Positions 33,492-42,242 of a DNA stretch of 59,125 bases are shown in pieces; the stretch's first letter is position 1, and each line of letters begins with the position of its first letter. Under the pieces are notes generated by a model. It ran no database searches. It was given only the letters and a program-made list of their open reading frames with translations, and had not been told where the DNA came from. Made by a program: the position numbers and the translations under genes. The DNA is from Paenibacillus lactis (lineage in GTDB: Bacteria; Bacillota; Bacilli; Paenibacillales; Paenibacillaceae), in the NCBI RefSeq assembly GCF_017873605.1, contig NZ_JAGGKI010000028.1, forward strand, positions 1-59,125, read 5' to 3'.

Positions 33492-36209
33492 ATGCCAGTA
33501 AAGGATCAATTCTCCATCTCGCGCAACCTCGAGGTGGGCGGTAAAAGCTATCGTTATTTCAGCCTGCAGGCGCTCGAAGAGCAAGGATACGGCAGCGTGT
33601 CCAAGCTTCCGTTCTCGATTCGGGTGCTGCTTGAGGCCGCCGTTCGCCAATTCGACGGACGCGCCATTACAGAAGATCATGTAAAGCTGTTGTCCAAATG
33701 GAACGAAGGACGTGACAACAACAAGGAAATTCCGTTCATCCCTGCACGCATCGTACTGCAGGACTTCACCGGCGTACCGGTTGTCGTCGATCTTGCAGCT
33801 ATGCGCGACACCGTTAAGAAAGCCGGCGGAGATCCGAAGCAGATCAACCCGCTCGTACCGGTTGACCTCGTTATCGACCACTCCGTTATGGTTGATGCTT
33901 TCGGTACGGACCAAGCCCTTGAATATAACATGAAAGTCGAGTTTGAGCGCAACGAAGAGCGCTACCGCTTCCTCCGCTGGGCTCAAACCGCTTTCAATAA
34001 CTTCCGTGCGGTTCCTCCTGGAACAGGTATCGTTCACCAGGTTAACCTGGAATACCTTGCTTCCGTAGCGGCCACGAAGACGGTAGACGGCGAAACGCTC
34101 GTATTCCCGGATTCCCTCGTCGGCACCGACTCCCATACGACCATGATCAACGGTCTTGGCGTCGTAGGCTGGGGCGTCGGCGGCATCGAGGCGGAAGCCG
34201 GCATGCTCGGCCAGCCGCTCTATTTCGTAACGCCTGAAGTTATCGGCTTCAAATTGACGGGCAGCCTGGCCGAAGGCGCAACGGCAACCGACCTTGCCCT
34301 TACCGTCACCGAGCTTCTCCGCAAAAAAGGCGTTGTCGGCAAATTCGTGGAATTCTACGGCCCTGGCCTTGCCAACATCAGCTTGGCTGACCGTGCAACC
34401 GTAGCCAACATGGCTCCGGAATACGGCGCAACCATCGGCTTCTTCCCTGTTGACGACGAGACGCTTGCGTACCTCCGCAACACAGGACGTACCGATGAGC
34501 AGGTTGCACTCGTTGAGAGCTACTACAAAGCGCAGAACATGTTCCGTACGGCCGATACGCCGGACCCTGAGTTCTCCGACGTGATCGAGCTCGACCTCGC
34601 TTCCGTCGTGCCGAGCCTTGCCGGTCCGAAGCGTCCGCAAGACCGTATCGAGCTGACTGCAATGAAGCAGAACTTCAACGATATTATCCGTACGCCGATC
34701 GACAAGGGCGGATACGGCCTCAGCGACGAGAAGATCGAGCAGACCGTTACCGTTAAGCATAAAGACGGCTCCACAAGCGAAATGGGAACCGGTGCGGTTG
34801 TCATCGCGGCTATCACAAGCTGTACGAACACCTCCAACCCAAGCGTTATGCTCGGCGCAGGCCTGCTGGCGAAGAAAGCCGTGGAACGCGGCCTCAAGAA
34901 GCCTGGCTATGTGAAGAGCAGCTTGACTCCAGGCTCCCTGGTCGTAACCGACTATCTGGAGAAAGCCGGTCTCCTGCACTACTTGGAATCCCTCGGCTTC
35001 TATGTAGCAGGCTACGGCTGTGCAACATGTATCGGTAACTCCGGTCCGCTGCCTGACGAAGTCAGCGAAGCGATCGCCGACAATGACATGACGGTTGCGG
35101 CCGTACTGTCCGGTAACCGGAACTTCGAAGGCCGCGTGCACGCTCAGGTTAAAGCCAACTACCTGGCTTCTCCGCCGCTCGTTGTGGCTTACGCGCTTGC
35201 AGGAACGGTTAATATCGACCTTCAGAACGATCCGATCGGCTACGATCCAAACAACGAGCCGGTATATTTGAAGGATATCTGGCCAACGAGCGCCGAAATT
35301 CGCGAAGCGATCGGCTTGTCCGTCAGCGCGGATGCTTTCCGCAAGAAATACGAGAACGTATTTACAGCCAACGAGCGCTGGAACAAGATCCCTGTGCCGG
35401 AAGGCGAGCTGTATGAGTGGGACGATCAATCGACGTACATTCAAAATCCGCCGTTCTTCGAAGGCCTGGGCAATGGCCTGAGCGACATTCAGGACATCAA
35501 GGAAGCGCGCGTGCTTGCTCTCTTGGGCGACTCCGTTACGACGGACCATATTTCGCCGGCGGGCAACATTGCAACGAACAGCCCGGCAGGCAAATACCTG
35601 AGCGAGCGCGGCGTTGAGCGCAAAGACTTCAACTCCTACGGTTCCCGCCGCGGTAACCATGAAGTCATGATGCGCGGAACGTTCGCCAACATCCGCATCC
35701 GCAACCAGGTAGCTCCTGGCACCGAGGGCGGCGTGACCACGTACCTGCCTACGGACGAAGTCATGTCCATCTATGACGCTTCGATGAACTATCAAGCCGG
35801 CGGACAGAACCTGATCGTTATCGCCGGTAAGGAATACGGTACGGGAAGCTCCCGCGACTGGGCGGCTAAAGGTACCTACCTCCTCGGCGTCAAAGCCGTT
35901 CTGGCTGAAAGCTTTGAACGGATCCACCGCTCCAATCTTGTGGGCATGGGCGTACTTCCGCTCCAGTTCCAAGAAGGACACGGCTGGAAGAGCCTTGGTC
36001 TGAACGGACGCGAGACGTTCGATATTATCGGCCTTAGCAATGATGTGAAGCCGGGTCAGGAATTGACCGTTGTCGCTACTCGCGAAGACGGGACCAAGTT
36101 CGAGTTCCCGGTAATCGCTCGTCTTGACAGCATGGTCGACGTGGACTACTACCATAACGGCGGTATCCTCCAAACGGTGCTTCGTCAAATGATCGCATCG
36201 AACCAGTAA
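33492..36209 (+). CDS. acnA: Aconitate hydratase
   Basis: A 905-residue aconitase A (AcnA/CitB type) interconverting citrate and isocitrate in the TCA cycle; apo-forms of this family also bind RNA. The [4Fe-4S] ligands are Cys444 (ITSCTNTSNPSV), Cys510 and Cys513 (GCATCIGNSGP). DSHTTMINGLGVVGWGVGG and GKEYGTGSSRDWAAKG are the substrate-site motifs, the latter in the mobile C-terminal domain. ATG 33492 (MPVKDQF) follows AAGGAGGTTCAGGT. Strong codon bias and its own promoter and terminator suggest high expression. A 919-codon open frame on the opposite strand is a base-composition shadow. Confidence 0.98.
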   Translation: MPVKDQFSISRNLEVGGKSYRYFSLQALEEQGYGSVSKLPFSIRVLLEAAVRQFDGRAITEDHVKLLSKWNEGRDNNKEIPFIPARIVLQDFTGVPVVVDLAAMRDTVKKAGGDPKQINPLVPVDLVIDHSVMVDAFGTDQALEYNMKVEFERNEERYRFLRWAQTAFNNFRAVPPGTGIVHQVNLEYLASVAATKTVDGETLVFPDSLVGTDSHTTMINGLGVVGWGVGGIEAEAGMLGQPLYFVTPEVIGFKLTGSLAEGATATDLALTVTELLRKKGVVGKFVEFYGPGLANISLADRATVANMAPEYGATIGFFPVDDETLAYLRNTGRTDEQVALVESYYKAQNMFRTADTPDPEFSDVIELDLASVVPSLAGPKRPQDRIELTAMKQNFNDIIRTPIDKGGYGLSDEKIEQTVTVKHKDGSTSEMGTGAVVIAAITSCTNTSNPSVMLGAGLLAKKAVERGLKKPGYVKSSLTPGSLVVTDYLEKAGLLHYLESLGFYVAGYGCATCIGNSGPLPDEVSEAIADNDMTVAAVLSGNRNFEGRVHAQVKANYLASPPLVVAYALAGTVNIDLQNDPIGYDPNNEPVYLKDIWPTSAEIREAIGLSVSADAFRKKYENVFTANERWNKIPVPEGELYEWDDQSTYIQNPPFFEGLGNGLSDIQDIKEARVLALLGDSVTTDHISPAGNIATNSPAGKYLSERGVERKDFNSYGSRRGNHEVMMRGTFANIRIRNQVAPGTEGGVTTYLPTDEVMSIYDASMNYQAGGQNLIVIAGKEYGTGSSRDWAAKGTYLLGVKAVLAESFERIHRSNLVGMGVLPLQFQEGHGWKSLGLNGRETFDIIGLSNDVKPGQELTVVATREDGTKFEFPVIARLDSMVDVDYYHNGGILQTVLRQMIASNQ

Positions 36210-36243
36210 CACCTCTTTATAAAGGCACTTAAGTCTCAGGAAC

Positions 36244-36281
36244 AAATCCCCATCTTTCGATCTCGGAAGATGGGGATTTTC
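36244..36281 (+). terminator. Terminator of acnA
   Basis: AAATCCCCATCTT pairs with AAGATGGGGATTT around TCGATCTCGG, then TTC. Confidence 0.85.
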
Positions 36282-36393
36282 ATATTTGCAGTACCATATT
36301 CCTGTTTATTGGAAATCCCGTTTCAAATAGAGCCGGGAAGGTTAATGGGTACAAACATTGCGGATCCTTGAGTGATCCAGGAGGTTTGTACCG

Positions 36394-36555
36394 ATGATCA
36401 AAATCCATACGATGACCCCGTTCCACCATCAATATCAACGCCCGCAGCCGATGGTTGCGCCTAAAGCAGCAACGAATGCCAAGGCGGCTACCTTTCAAGA
36501 GATCTTGAATCAGAAAATGAAAGAGGCGACGAAAGGACACCAAGCGAAACGATGA
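36394..36555 (+). CDS. Small 53-residue protein of unknown function
   Basis: ATG 36394 follows an excellent AGGAGG site (36379-36384) and opens a 53-codon frame: basic N-terminal half (MIKIHTMTPFHHQYQRPQP), Ala/Lys-rich middle, then an amphipathic end (ATFQEILNQKMKEATKGHQ). It ends 97 bases before a strong terminator, so it forms its own unit. The FQEIL pattern faintly recalls small flagellar-operon proteins, but I cannot assign a family. Soluble, no signal peptide. Confidence 0.65.
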   Translation: MIKIHTMTPFHHQYQRPQPMVAPKAATNAKAATFQEILNQKMKEATKGHQAKR

Positions 36556-36652
36556 TCACCAGGCCTGATTTGTGCGTCCATGAACGTATACTGCCAACGT
36601 CTACATAATAGAAACCGCAAACATGAATATCCATCGCTTGGAGCTTGGAACT

Positions 36653-36698
36653 AAAAAAGGAGATGCACCGGATCTAGTCCGGGTCATCTCCTTTTTTA
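36653..36698 (+). terminator. Strong terminator after the small gene
   Basis: AAAAAAGGAGATG...CCGGA pairs with TCCGG...CATCTCCTTTTTT. It can act in both directions. Confidence 0.9.
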
Positions 36699-36797
36699 GC
36701 GTACAGGCGGTACTGTTTCCCTGTCCACTTTCACACTTGGGACGAATCCTTCGTCCCTTGAACGATATGCGTACGGCTTAAGATTCCTGGGCAGCCA

Positions 36798-37538
36798 TCA
36801 CATCATCATTCCCATCTCCCGAGCCGCTTCCTTCAGCACAGGCGCATACTCGCGCAGCTTCTCGGCTGACAAGCGGGTGACCGGCCCCGACATCGAAAGC
36901 GCCGCTGCCGCCTTGCCGTAACGGTCGAAGATCGGCACCGATACCGCTGCCGCCCCCGGCTCGCGCTCCTCGATACTGATCGCATAGCCCTTCTGCAATA
37001 TTTCGGCCAGCTGCTTCCGATACGTCTCACGGTCTACCGACTCGGGCCAATCCGGTGCATTCAGCAGCTCCTCCTGATCCTCCGGCGGCGCAAACGCAAC
37101 CAGAACCTTGCTGGAAGCGCCGACGGACAGCGGCAGCCTCACGCCTACCTGGGCGACCCGCCGGATGGCCTGGTTGCTCTGTACCGCCTGAATGCGCAAA
37201 CGCTCCGCACCGTCCCGCAGATACAGGCTTACAGTTTCGCCAAGCCGATCCCGCAGCGCCTCCATTGCCGGCAGCAGCCGAATGGCCGGGTCATCGCTCT
37301 GTGACAAGTGCATGGACAGCTCCCATATTTTCAGACCCAGCCTGTATTTCTCCGTCTCCGGATTCCGCACCACGAATCCCTTGTCTTCCAGCGTTGCCAG
37401 CAGGCGGTGAACCGTGCTCTTATGCAGCCCGATCAGCGAAGAAATCTCGGTTAGAGCGAGCTCACTGTTCTTCGTAAAGCATATTAATATATCAAGAGCC
37501 CTTTCAACGGCACGTACAGTTAATTTGCGGTCTTCCAT
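36798..37538 (-). CDS. IclR-family transcription regulator
   Basis: A 246-residue regulator. The N-terminal winged helix-turn-helix reads VRAVERALDILICFTKNSELALTEISSLIGLHKSTVHRL (positions 8-46), typical of IclR proteins, and the C-terminal effector-binding domain holds VGVRLPLSVGASSKVLVAF and DRYGKAAAALSMSGP. I chose ATG 37538 (MEDRKL) since the domain begins right after it; the frame runs on to 37667 over its own promoter. No obvious target operon is adjacent; the next gene is a divergent hydrolase, which it might control. Confidence 0.9.
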   Translation of the reverse strand: MEDRKLTVRAVERALDILICFTKNSELALTEISSLIGLHKSTVHRLLATLEDKGFVVRNPETEKYRLGLKIWELSMHLSQSDDPAIRLLPAMEALRDRLGETVSLYLRDGAERLRIQAVQSNQAIRRVAQVGVRLPLSVGASSKVLVAFAPPEDQEELLNAPDWPESVDRETYRKQLAEILQKGYAISIEEREPGAAAVSVPIFDRYGKAAAALSMSGPVTRLSAEKLREYAPVLKEAAREMGMMM

Positions 37539-37587
37539 CCCCGACCTGCTCCTCTCCTGTTTCATCACATGAAACCTGGTTACAAGA

Positions 37588-37616
37588 ATTATATGAAAAA
37601 TTAAGGCAGAAGTAAA
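37588..37616 (-). promoter_or_regulatory. Promoter of the IclR gene
   Basis: Minus-strand TTTACT (37616-37611), 17-base spacer, TATAAT (37593-37588), 50 bases before the ATG. Confidence 0.75.
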
Positions 37617-37619
37617 CCA

Positions 37620-37780
37620 TTTGCCAGCTTTACAATTATCGCGGGATTTTGTAAAATTCGGTTCCATCGGCTCCCGGGTACAATATATAGATGAATAAAA
37701 CGGTTTTGCTATCTATTGCTGATTGAGGGTCGCCCTTTGGATTTTTGCCAAATCCTCATCTAACAAACTTTCGATTTACA
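37620..37780. other. AT-rich intergenic DNA between IclR and hydrolase promoters
   Basis: No gene. TTTACA and TAAAAT with 17-base spacing near 37630-37660 may be a second plus-strand promoter. A short inverted repeat (GGATTT / AAATCC) lies near 37738-37755. Confidence 0.35.
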
Positions 37781-37809
37781 TTGACATAATAGGCATCCCG
37801 GCATACGAT
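37781..37809 (+). promoter_or_regulatory. Promoter of the alpha/beta hydrolase gene
   Basis: Consensus TTGACA (37781-37786), 17-base spacer, TACGAT (37804-37809), 64 bases before the start codon. Confidence 0.7.
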
Positions 37810-37872
37810 TATTATAAAAAATCAGCGTTTTTCACTTTCGCGCAATAAAACTATGGTAAGGAGGGGCCATCC

Positions 37873-38874
37873 ATGAGCATGGTAACTGGTCGTAATGCCC
37901 CACTCTCCCAAGTCAATGACGCCCCGGCCGAGCTTTCTACAGGCTTGGTACGGTTCAAGCATATTTTGCTAGCTTTGATTTTATCCGTCGTCTTTTTCCT
38001 TATCTTCTGCTTTATAGCGCTGCACGCCTATATTGCCTGGGTGCTGTCGAATCCGACGGTGGCTCCCCTTTACTCCAATCCGAAGCTTGCCAAGGAAATG
38101 GATTACGAGAGCGTCACCTTCCATTCCATTGACGGCAAACGAAATATGAACGGCTGGTATATCCCTGCGGATCATTCCGATAAGACGATTGTGCTCAGCC
38201 ATGGATATGGAGCCAATCGTGAGGAGACCTGGGTGCCGATGTATGATATCGCTCATTACGCGCACAGCATGAATTATAATGTGCTGATGTTCGACTATGG
38301 CTTTGCATCCCAAACCAGCAAGGAGGTAGCTACCGGCGGTAAGGAGGAGAAGCGTCAGCTGCTAGGCGCGATTGAACATGTGAAGCACCGCGGCGCGAAG
38401 CAGATTGTCGTCTGGGGGTTCTCGATGGGCGCGGGCACCGCATTACAGGCGGGGCTCGAGACGAAGGATGTTGACGCGATGATTCTGGACAGCACCTTTT
38501 TGCTGGAGCCGGACACGCTTTATCACAATATTCACAACCAAATTGATCTTCCAAGGCATCCTTCCTTGGAAATTCTGGAGCTGCTCTTCCCGGTGCTGAA
38601 TGGAACGAGTCTCGATCAAATCCCTTATAACGAGGTAAAAAAGCATGATTATCCGTTCCCGATCCTGTTCATCCACGGAACAAGGGACGATAAGGCGCCT
38701 TACCCGATCGCCGAGAAAATCGCCGCAAACCAGACCCATGAAGATTCCGATTCATGGATTGTGAAGGATGCGCACCACGAGCTTATCTTCCGAGAGCATC
38801 CGAAAGAGTATCTGCGCAGAGTCTCCACCTTCCTTGGCAAGCTCGAGGGCCGGGAAGGGCTGCAAGCCCAATAA
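37873..38874 (+). CDS. Membrane-anchored alpha/beta hydrolase
   Basis: A 333-residue protein. One hydrophobic helix (ILLALILSVVFFLIFCFIALHAYIA) lies near residues 35-60; the rest is an alpha/beta hydrolase. The nucleophile elbow is GFSMGAGTAL (Ser), the oxyanion segment SHGYGANREETW, and the acid/base pair is likely Asp in HGTRDDKAPYP and His in KDAHHELIF. It resembles the BAAT/YqkD-like hydrolases of Bacillota, of unknown substrate. AAGGAGGGG precedes the ATG. Followed directly by a terminator, so a single-gene unit. Confidence 0.88.
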   Translation: MSMVTGRNAPLSQVNDAPAELSTGLVRFKHILLALILSVVFFLIFCFIALHAYIAWVLSNPTVAPLYSNPKLAKEMDYESVTFHSIDGKRNMNGWYIPADHSDKTIVLSHGYGANREETWVPMYDIAHYAHSMNYNVLMFDYGFASQTSKEVATGGKEEKRQLLGAIEHVKHRGAKQIVVWGFSMGAGTALQAGLETKDVDAMILDSTFLLEPDTLYHNIHNQIDLPRHPSLEILELLFPVLNGTSLDQIPYNEVKKHDYPFPILFIHGTRDDKAPYPIAEKIAANQTHEDSDSWIVKDAHHELIFREHPKEYLRRVSTFLGKLEGREGLQAQ

Positions 38875-38904
38875 GTGCTGTACCTTTTAAGTGGATGACC
38901 TTCT

Positions 38905-38938
38905 CCCCTGCTGCCGGAACCGGCAGCGGGGGTTTTTA
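38905..38938 (+). terminator. Terminator of the alpha/beta hydrolase gene
   Basis: CCCCTGCTGCCGG pairs with CCGGCAGCGGGG around AA, followed by TTTTTAT. Confidence 0.9.
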
Positions 38939-39011
38939 TATTGCCTTACATAATACAAGCCCGTCCCGGAATATAGTGACTATGGTGAATGCTATATGGG
39001 GAGGGAAATCG

Positions 39012-40235
39012 ATGTTATATATTTACGGCGCGAAGCTGCCGGCCCGTATTCTGGAGGAGATCGCCTTCTGGAAGCTCCAGGAGATGGAGCATACGGATGT
39101 CATTAAAGCGATTGTTCCGGGGCTTGAGGAGCCCTACGTGAACGTTTTGGACCAGTGGGCCGTCGTATTCGATCATACGCAAAAAGCCGCCGATGTCCTG
39201 CTGCAATATGTTCTCCGCCATCCGGGGCCGCCATCGCCCGAGGTCATCGCACAGGTCGAGCATCTGCTGCGCGTCTCCTTCGAGCAGTCCAGGGAATTCA
39301 TCCGCCAGCTGGAAGGCATGAAGGATAACAGCCCTGCCGTTCGAACCGTGCCGCTTGCGGAGACGGTATTGCTTCATATCATCCGCGAATCGGAGTACTT
39401 CCTTGGCGTTCTGGACACTTTGAATTCTCCAGGAGCGGTGGAACGGTTCATGGAAGAAGCGGCAGCGCCCCCTCCACCCGCGGAAAATAGGGAGCCTCGA
39501 GAAAAACAGGAAGAACGGGAAGATCGGGAAGAACCAGCTTCATCGGCTTCATCAGCCTCCGCTGGGCCCGAGGCCGCGATCCACGGCTTAGCGGATTCGG
39601 GCAGCAAGCCGGTCCCGATCGGCGGCCACCGCCTCCCTCCGCTTCCGTACCCGTACAACGCCCTCGAGCCGCATATCGATGAAGCGACGATGCGGGTCCA
39701 TCACGATGTTCACCACCAGAGCTATGTGGACGGGTTGAACAAAGCCGAGAAAAAGCTTGAGGAAGCGCGCAAGAGCGGCAACTTCGAGCTTGTGAAGCAT
39801 TGGGAGCGTGAGCTCGCCTTCCACGGGGCCGGGCATTACCTGCATACCCTGTTCTGGAGCATCATGAACCCGAAGGGCGGCGGCATGCCAGAGGGAGAGC
39901 TTGCCCAGCAGATCAAGAAGGATTTTGGCAGCTTTGAACGGTTCAAGAAGCATTTTAGCGAGGCGGCTGAGAAGGTGGAAGGCGGCGGCTGGGCCATCCT
40001 TGTCTGGAGCCCGCGCAGCCATCGTCTGGAAATATTACAGGCCGAGAAGCATCAGAACCTCTCCCAGTGGGATGTGGTTCCTCTCCTCGCTCTCGATGTA
40101 TGGGAGCATGCCTATTACTTGAAGCATCAAAGCAAGCGTAAAGACTACATCAGGGATTGGTGGAACGTCGTGTACTGGCCCGAAGTGGCCGAGCGGTTCA
40201 AGCATGCAAGCAAGCTGAAATGGAAGCCGTTTTAA
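39012..40235 (+). CDS. DUF2935-like helical domain fused to Fe/Mn superoxide dismutase
   Basis: A 407-residue two-domain protein. Residues 1-150 are all-helical and Glu/His-rich (LEEIAFWKLQEMEHTDVI; LHIIRESEYFLGVL), resembling DUF2935. A charged linker (about 152-200) leads to a C-terminal SOD (about 207-400). SOD metal ligands appear complete: His230 in MRVHHDVHH, His278 in GAGHYLHTLFW, Asp362 and His366 in LDVWEHAYY. The usual GGHANH block reads GAGHYLH, so the active-site shell differs from SodA. GGGGAGGG precedes ATG 39012; longer frames have no site. No signal peptide. A conventional sodA lies at 54859. Similar to SodF-type proteins; activity is inferred. Confidence 0.85.
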   Translation: MLYIYGAKLPARILEEIAFWKLQEMEHTDVIKAIVPGLEEPYVNVLDQWAVVFDHTQKAADVLLQYVLRHPGPPSPEVIAQVEHLLRVSFEQSREFIRQLEGMKDNSPAVRTVPLAETVLLHIIRESEYFLGVLDTLNSPGAVERFMEEAAAPPPPAENREPREKQEEREDREEPASSASSASAGPEAAIHGLADSGSKPVPIGGHRLPPLPYPYNALEPHIDEATMRVHHDVHHQSYVDGLNKAEKKLEEARKSGNFELVKHWERELAFHGAGHYLHTLFWSIMNPKGGGMPEGELAQQIKKDFGSFERFKKHFSEAAEKVEGGGWAILVWSPRSHRLEILQAEKHQNLSQWDVVPLLALDVWEHAYYLKHQSKRKDYIRDWWNVVYWPEVAERFKHASKLKWKPF

Positions 40236-40297
40236 TGATGAACCGATCCTAACCGCTTCATGGCACCCCGTAAGAATTGAGACTGCTATCAGAGTCC

Positions 40298-40338
40298 GCC
40301 CTCCTTGCTTCGTAACCGAGGCTTAGGGAGGGCTTTTA
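40298..40338 (+). terminator. Terminator of the DUF2935-SOD gene
   Basis: GCCCTCC...AAG... pairs with ...CTTAGGGAGGGC, followed by TTTTAT. Confidence 0.8.
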
Positions 40339-40431
40339 TCTTCCTTCTACCTAATCTGGAAAGCTCAAAAATAGGTATTGCCGCGCGGGCTCGACAGGAC
40401 TTTATTACCATGTTTCTGGTTATTTAATACG

Positions 40432-40460
40432 TTGTTTGCTGCAGTCCCCCAGTCTATGAT
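40432..40460 (+). promoter_or_regulatory. Promoter of the lipoprotein-lipase-WXG100 cassette
   Basis: TTGTTT (40432-40437), 17-base spacer, TATGAT (40455-40460), about 80 bases before the first gene. Confidence 0.6.
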
Positions 40461-40540
40461 AATACAGTAAGCATTTTACTGGAACTTAGCATGGGTATGA
40501 GGATCAAAGAGTCTACTGAAGGGATGAAACGAGGATGGAT

Positions 40541-40909
40541 ATGCGTTCCGGATGGAAGATCCTGTTCATTTGTTTTATTTTAGCCACGTTCATGATAGGA
40601 GGATGCCAAAGCATGAAATCCGGTAAATCCGGCGATCCGGAGGTTGCGGCGAGCGAGGATCAGCTCATGGCCCAGACGAAGGAGACCGCCATTCAATTTT
40701 TCAAGGAGCAATACGGCCTGGAGGTCGAAGTTACAGGTCAGAAGAAGATGCCTTCCTATGTAGCGGATGAGATCGATGTCGAGGGCCACGTCAAAGGGCA
40801 TAAAGATCAGACGTTCAACATTTCGGTGAACTACAAGACGTTTGAAACCAAGAACTTTGTCATGAGCCCGGAGCTGAAAGAAGTCATTGAAGCCAATAAG
40901 AAGAAGTAA
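40541..40909 (+). CDS. Small lipoprotein, candidate immunity protein of the lipase cassette
   Basis: A 122-residue lipoprotein. The signal helix ends in the lipobox IGGC with Cys22 as the acylated residue. The mature part is a short helix (QLMAQTKETAIQFFKEQYGLE) followed by strands (VEVTGQKK..., IDVEGHVKGH, TFNISVNYKTFET), a helix-then-sheet pattern compatible with a cystatin-like fold. It lies 23 bases before the lipase gene and shares its promoter. In the S. aureus TslA system a lipoprotein next to the toxin blocks the lipase; I infer the same role here from order and topology, not from similarity. ATG 40541 has GAGG 6 bases upstream; ATG 40535 is the alternative. Confidence 0.65.
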   Translation: MRSGWKILFICFILATFMIGGCQSMKSGKSGDPEVAASEDQLMAQTKETAIQFFKEQYGLEVEVTGQKKMPSYVADEIDVEGHVKGHKDQTFNISVNYKTFETKNFVMSPELKEVIEANKKK

Positions 40910-40932
40910 ACTTCAATTATGGAGGAAGCGTC

Positions 40933-42207
40933 ATGGTCGATGATGAAACGTATAACACGTTATCACGGTTAGCTTATAAGGACTTAAAGGAAGGCGCACA
41001 GATCGAGGATCTGCCCGATTGGGAAGTGCTGGAGGATACGAAGAGCCATGCCGTTTCGGGATTCGATGCCGTTACGTTCGTGAACCGGCAGACCGGTGAG
41101 GCTGTCATCGCTTACCGCGGAACCGAGGGAGAAGCCGAGTTATCCACCTCCGGTCCTGACCTGCTAAATGATGTTGGGATCGGCCTTGGAGAGCTTGGAA
41201 GAAAGGTAGAAATCGAAAGGCCGTTCGATGAGCAGATCACCAAATTCGAGGACGCTGTGGGAATCACAGGCCTGAACGATTGGGTCGGTGAACAATCCAG
41301 AAACCTTATGAAAAAAGCCGATGTCCTCGGCACAAACCAAATGTTTCAGGCTGAAGACTATGCCAGGGAAATGCAGGAGAAGCACCCGGACTTAAACTTC
41401 ACGCTGACCGGCCACTCGCTTGGCGGCGCCAACGCCCAGTATGCGGCAGCTTATACCGGCCTGCCCGCCGTCACCTTCAGTGCCCCCTCCGTCATTGGGA
41501 GCCTTTCCCCGGAAGCCCGGAGAATGGCCGAGAACGGCGAGTTTGATTCCCAGATCATTAACTTTGCCCACCCGGGCGATATCGTTGCCAGCGGCACCTT
41601 CGGCGGGTATGAGGGTCATGTGGGATCGACTTATTACATCGACTCCAACTATGAGGATGCCAACGACGGGGTCAGCCTGTGGGACAAGATCGGCAACACC
41701 TTCGGCGGGCCCAATTACCACCAGCTCGATCGCTATAAATTCGAGAATGGTTACATATCCAACCCGCTCTATGACGGTGAAACCGGTAAGCCTGTCGATT
41801 CACCCCGAGTTCCTTCGGACAGCGGGCTCTTCCAATCGCTTCATGGGATGATGAACGGAATGATGGCTGGTATCCACGGCTCGCTTCTGGGCGCAGCCGG
41901 AGCAGCCGCAATGGCGGGCCAATCGGCAGGAGCCGGCACCATTGAGGTGACCCCCGCGGAGCTGCGCAGCGTTGCGGAAACGTGGAGGGCCAATGCCCAG
42001 CAGAGCCAGAGCGAGCTGGAGGGGATCCGTCAGCGGCTTGCCAGAACGATGTATTCCAGCCACAGCAGACGGCTCCAGCCGATTGTGCAGCAGCTGGATG
42101 CTTCGATTATGTCGTTGAGCCAGTGGCATATACAGCATACGACCGACATGGTCCAGTACATTAAGTACAAGGCGGATCTGTTCGAACAGACGGATCGCAG
42201 CGGATAA
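40933..42207 (+). CDS. Lipase with C-terminal WXG100-like domain (candidate type VII 'reverse' effector)
   Basis: A 424-residue protein with no signal peptide. Residues 1-280 form a class 3-type lipase: an AVIAYRGTE strand, nucleophile Ser162 in TLTGHSLGGANAQYA, candidate Asp216 in FAHPGDIVAS, and His263 (NYHQLD) or His229 (YEGHVGS). A Gly/Ala/Met-rich hydrophobic stretch (about 303-335) follows. Residues 337-421 read like a WXG100 protein: IEVTPAELRSVAETW at the start, YKADLFEQTD at the end, but the central WxG turn is absent (MYSSHSRRLQP instead). GGAGG precedes ATG 40933. Catalytic domain first and targeting-like domain last is the reverse of usual LXG toxins. Secretion is inferred. Confidence 0.8.
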   Translation: MVDDETYNTLSRLAYKDLKEGAQIEDLPDWEVLEDTKSHAVSGFDAVTFVNRQTGEAVIAYRGTEGEAELSTSGPDLLNDVGIGLGELGRKVEIERPFDEQITKFEDAVGITGLNDWVGEQSRNLMKKADVLGTNQMFQAEDYAREMQEKHPDLNFTLTGHSLGGANAQYAAAYTGLPAVTFSAPSVIGSLSPEARRMAENGEFDSQIINFAHPGDIVASGTFGGYEGHVGSTYYIDSNYEDANDGVSLWDKIGNTFGGPNYHQLDRYKFENGYISNPLYDGETGKPVDSPRVPSDSGLFQSLHGMMNGMMAGIHGSLLGAAGAAAMAGQSAGAGTIEVTPAELRSVAETWRANAQQSQSELEGIRQRLARTMYSSHSRRLQPIVQQLDASIMSLSQWHIQHTTDMVQYIKYKADLFEQTDRSG

Positions 42208-42242
42208 CAGCCCATTTACAAGTCTTCTGGAGGGATCAATTG

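Noticed and set aside
33486..36245. 919-codon open frame on the minus strand
   Set aside because: It mirrors aconitase exactly; biased third positions of the plus-strand gene remove stops from the antisense frame. No start site, no protein motif.
38754..39011. N-terminal extension of the SOD fusion
   Set aside because: It overlaps the end of the hydrolase gene and its terminator; ATG 39012 has GGGGAGGG.
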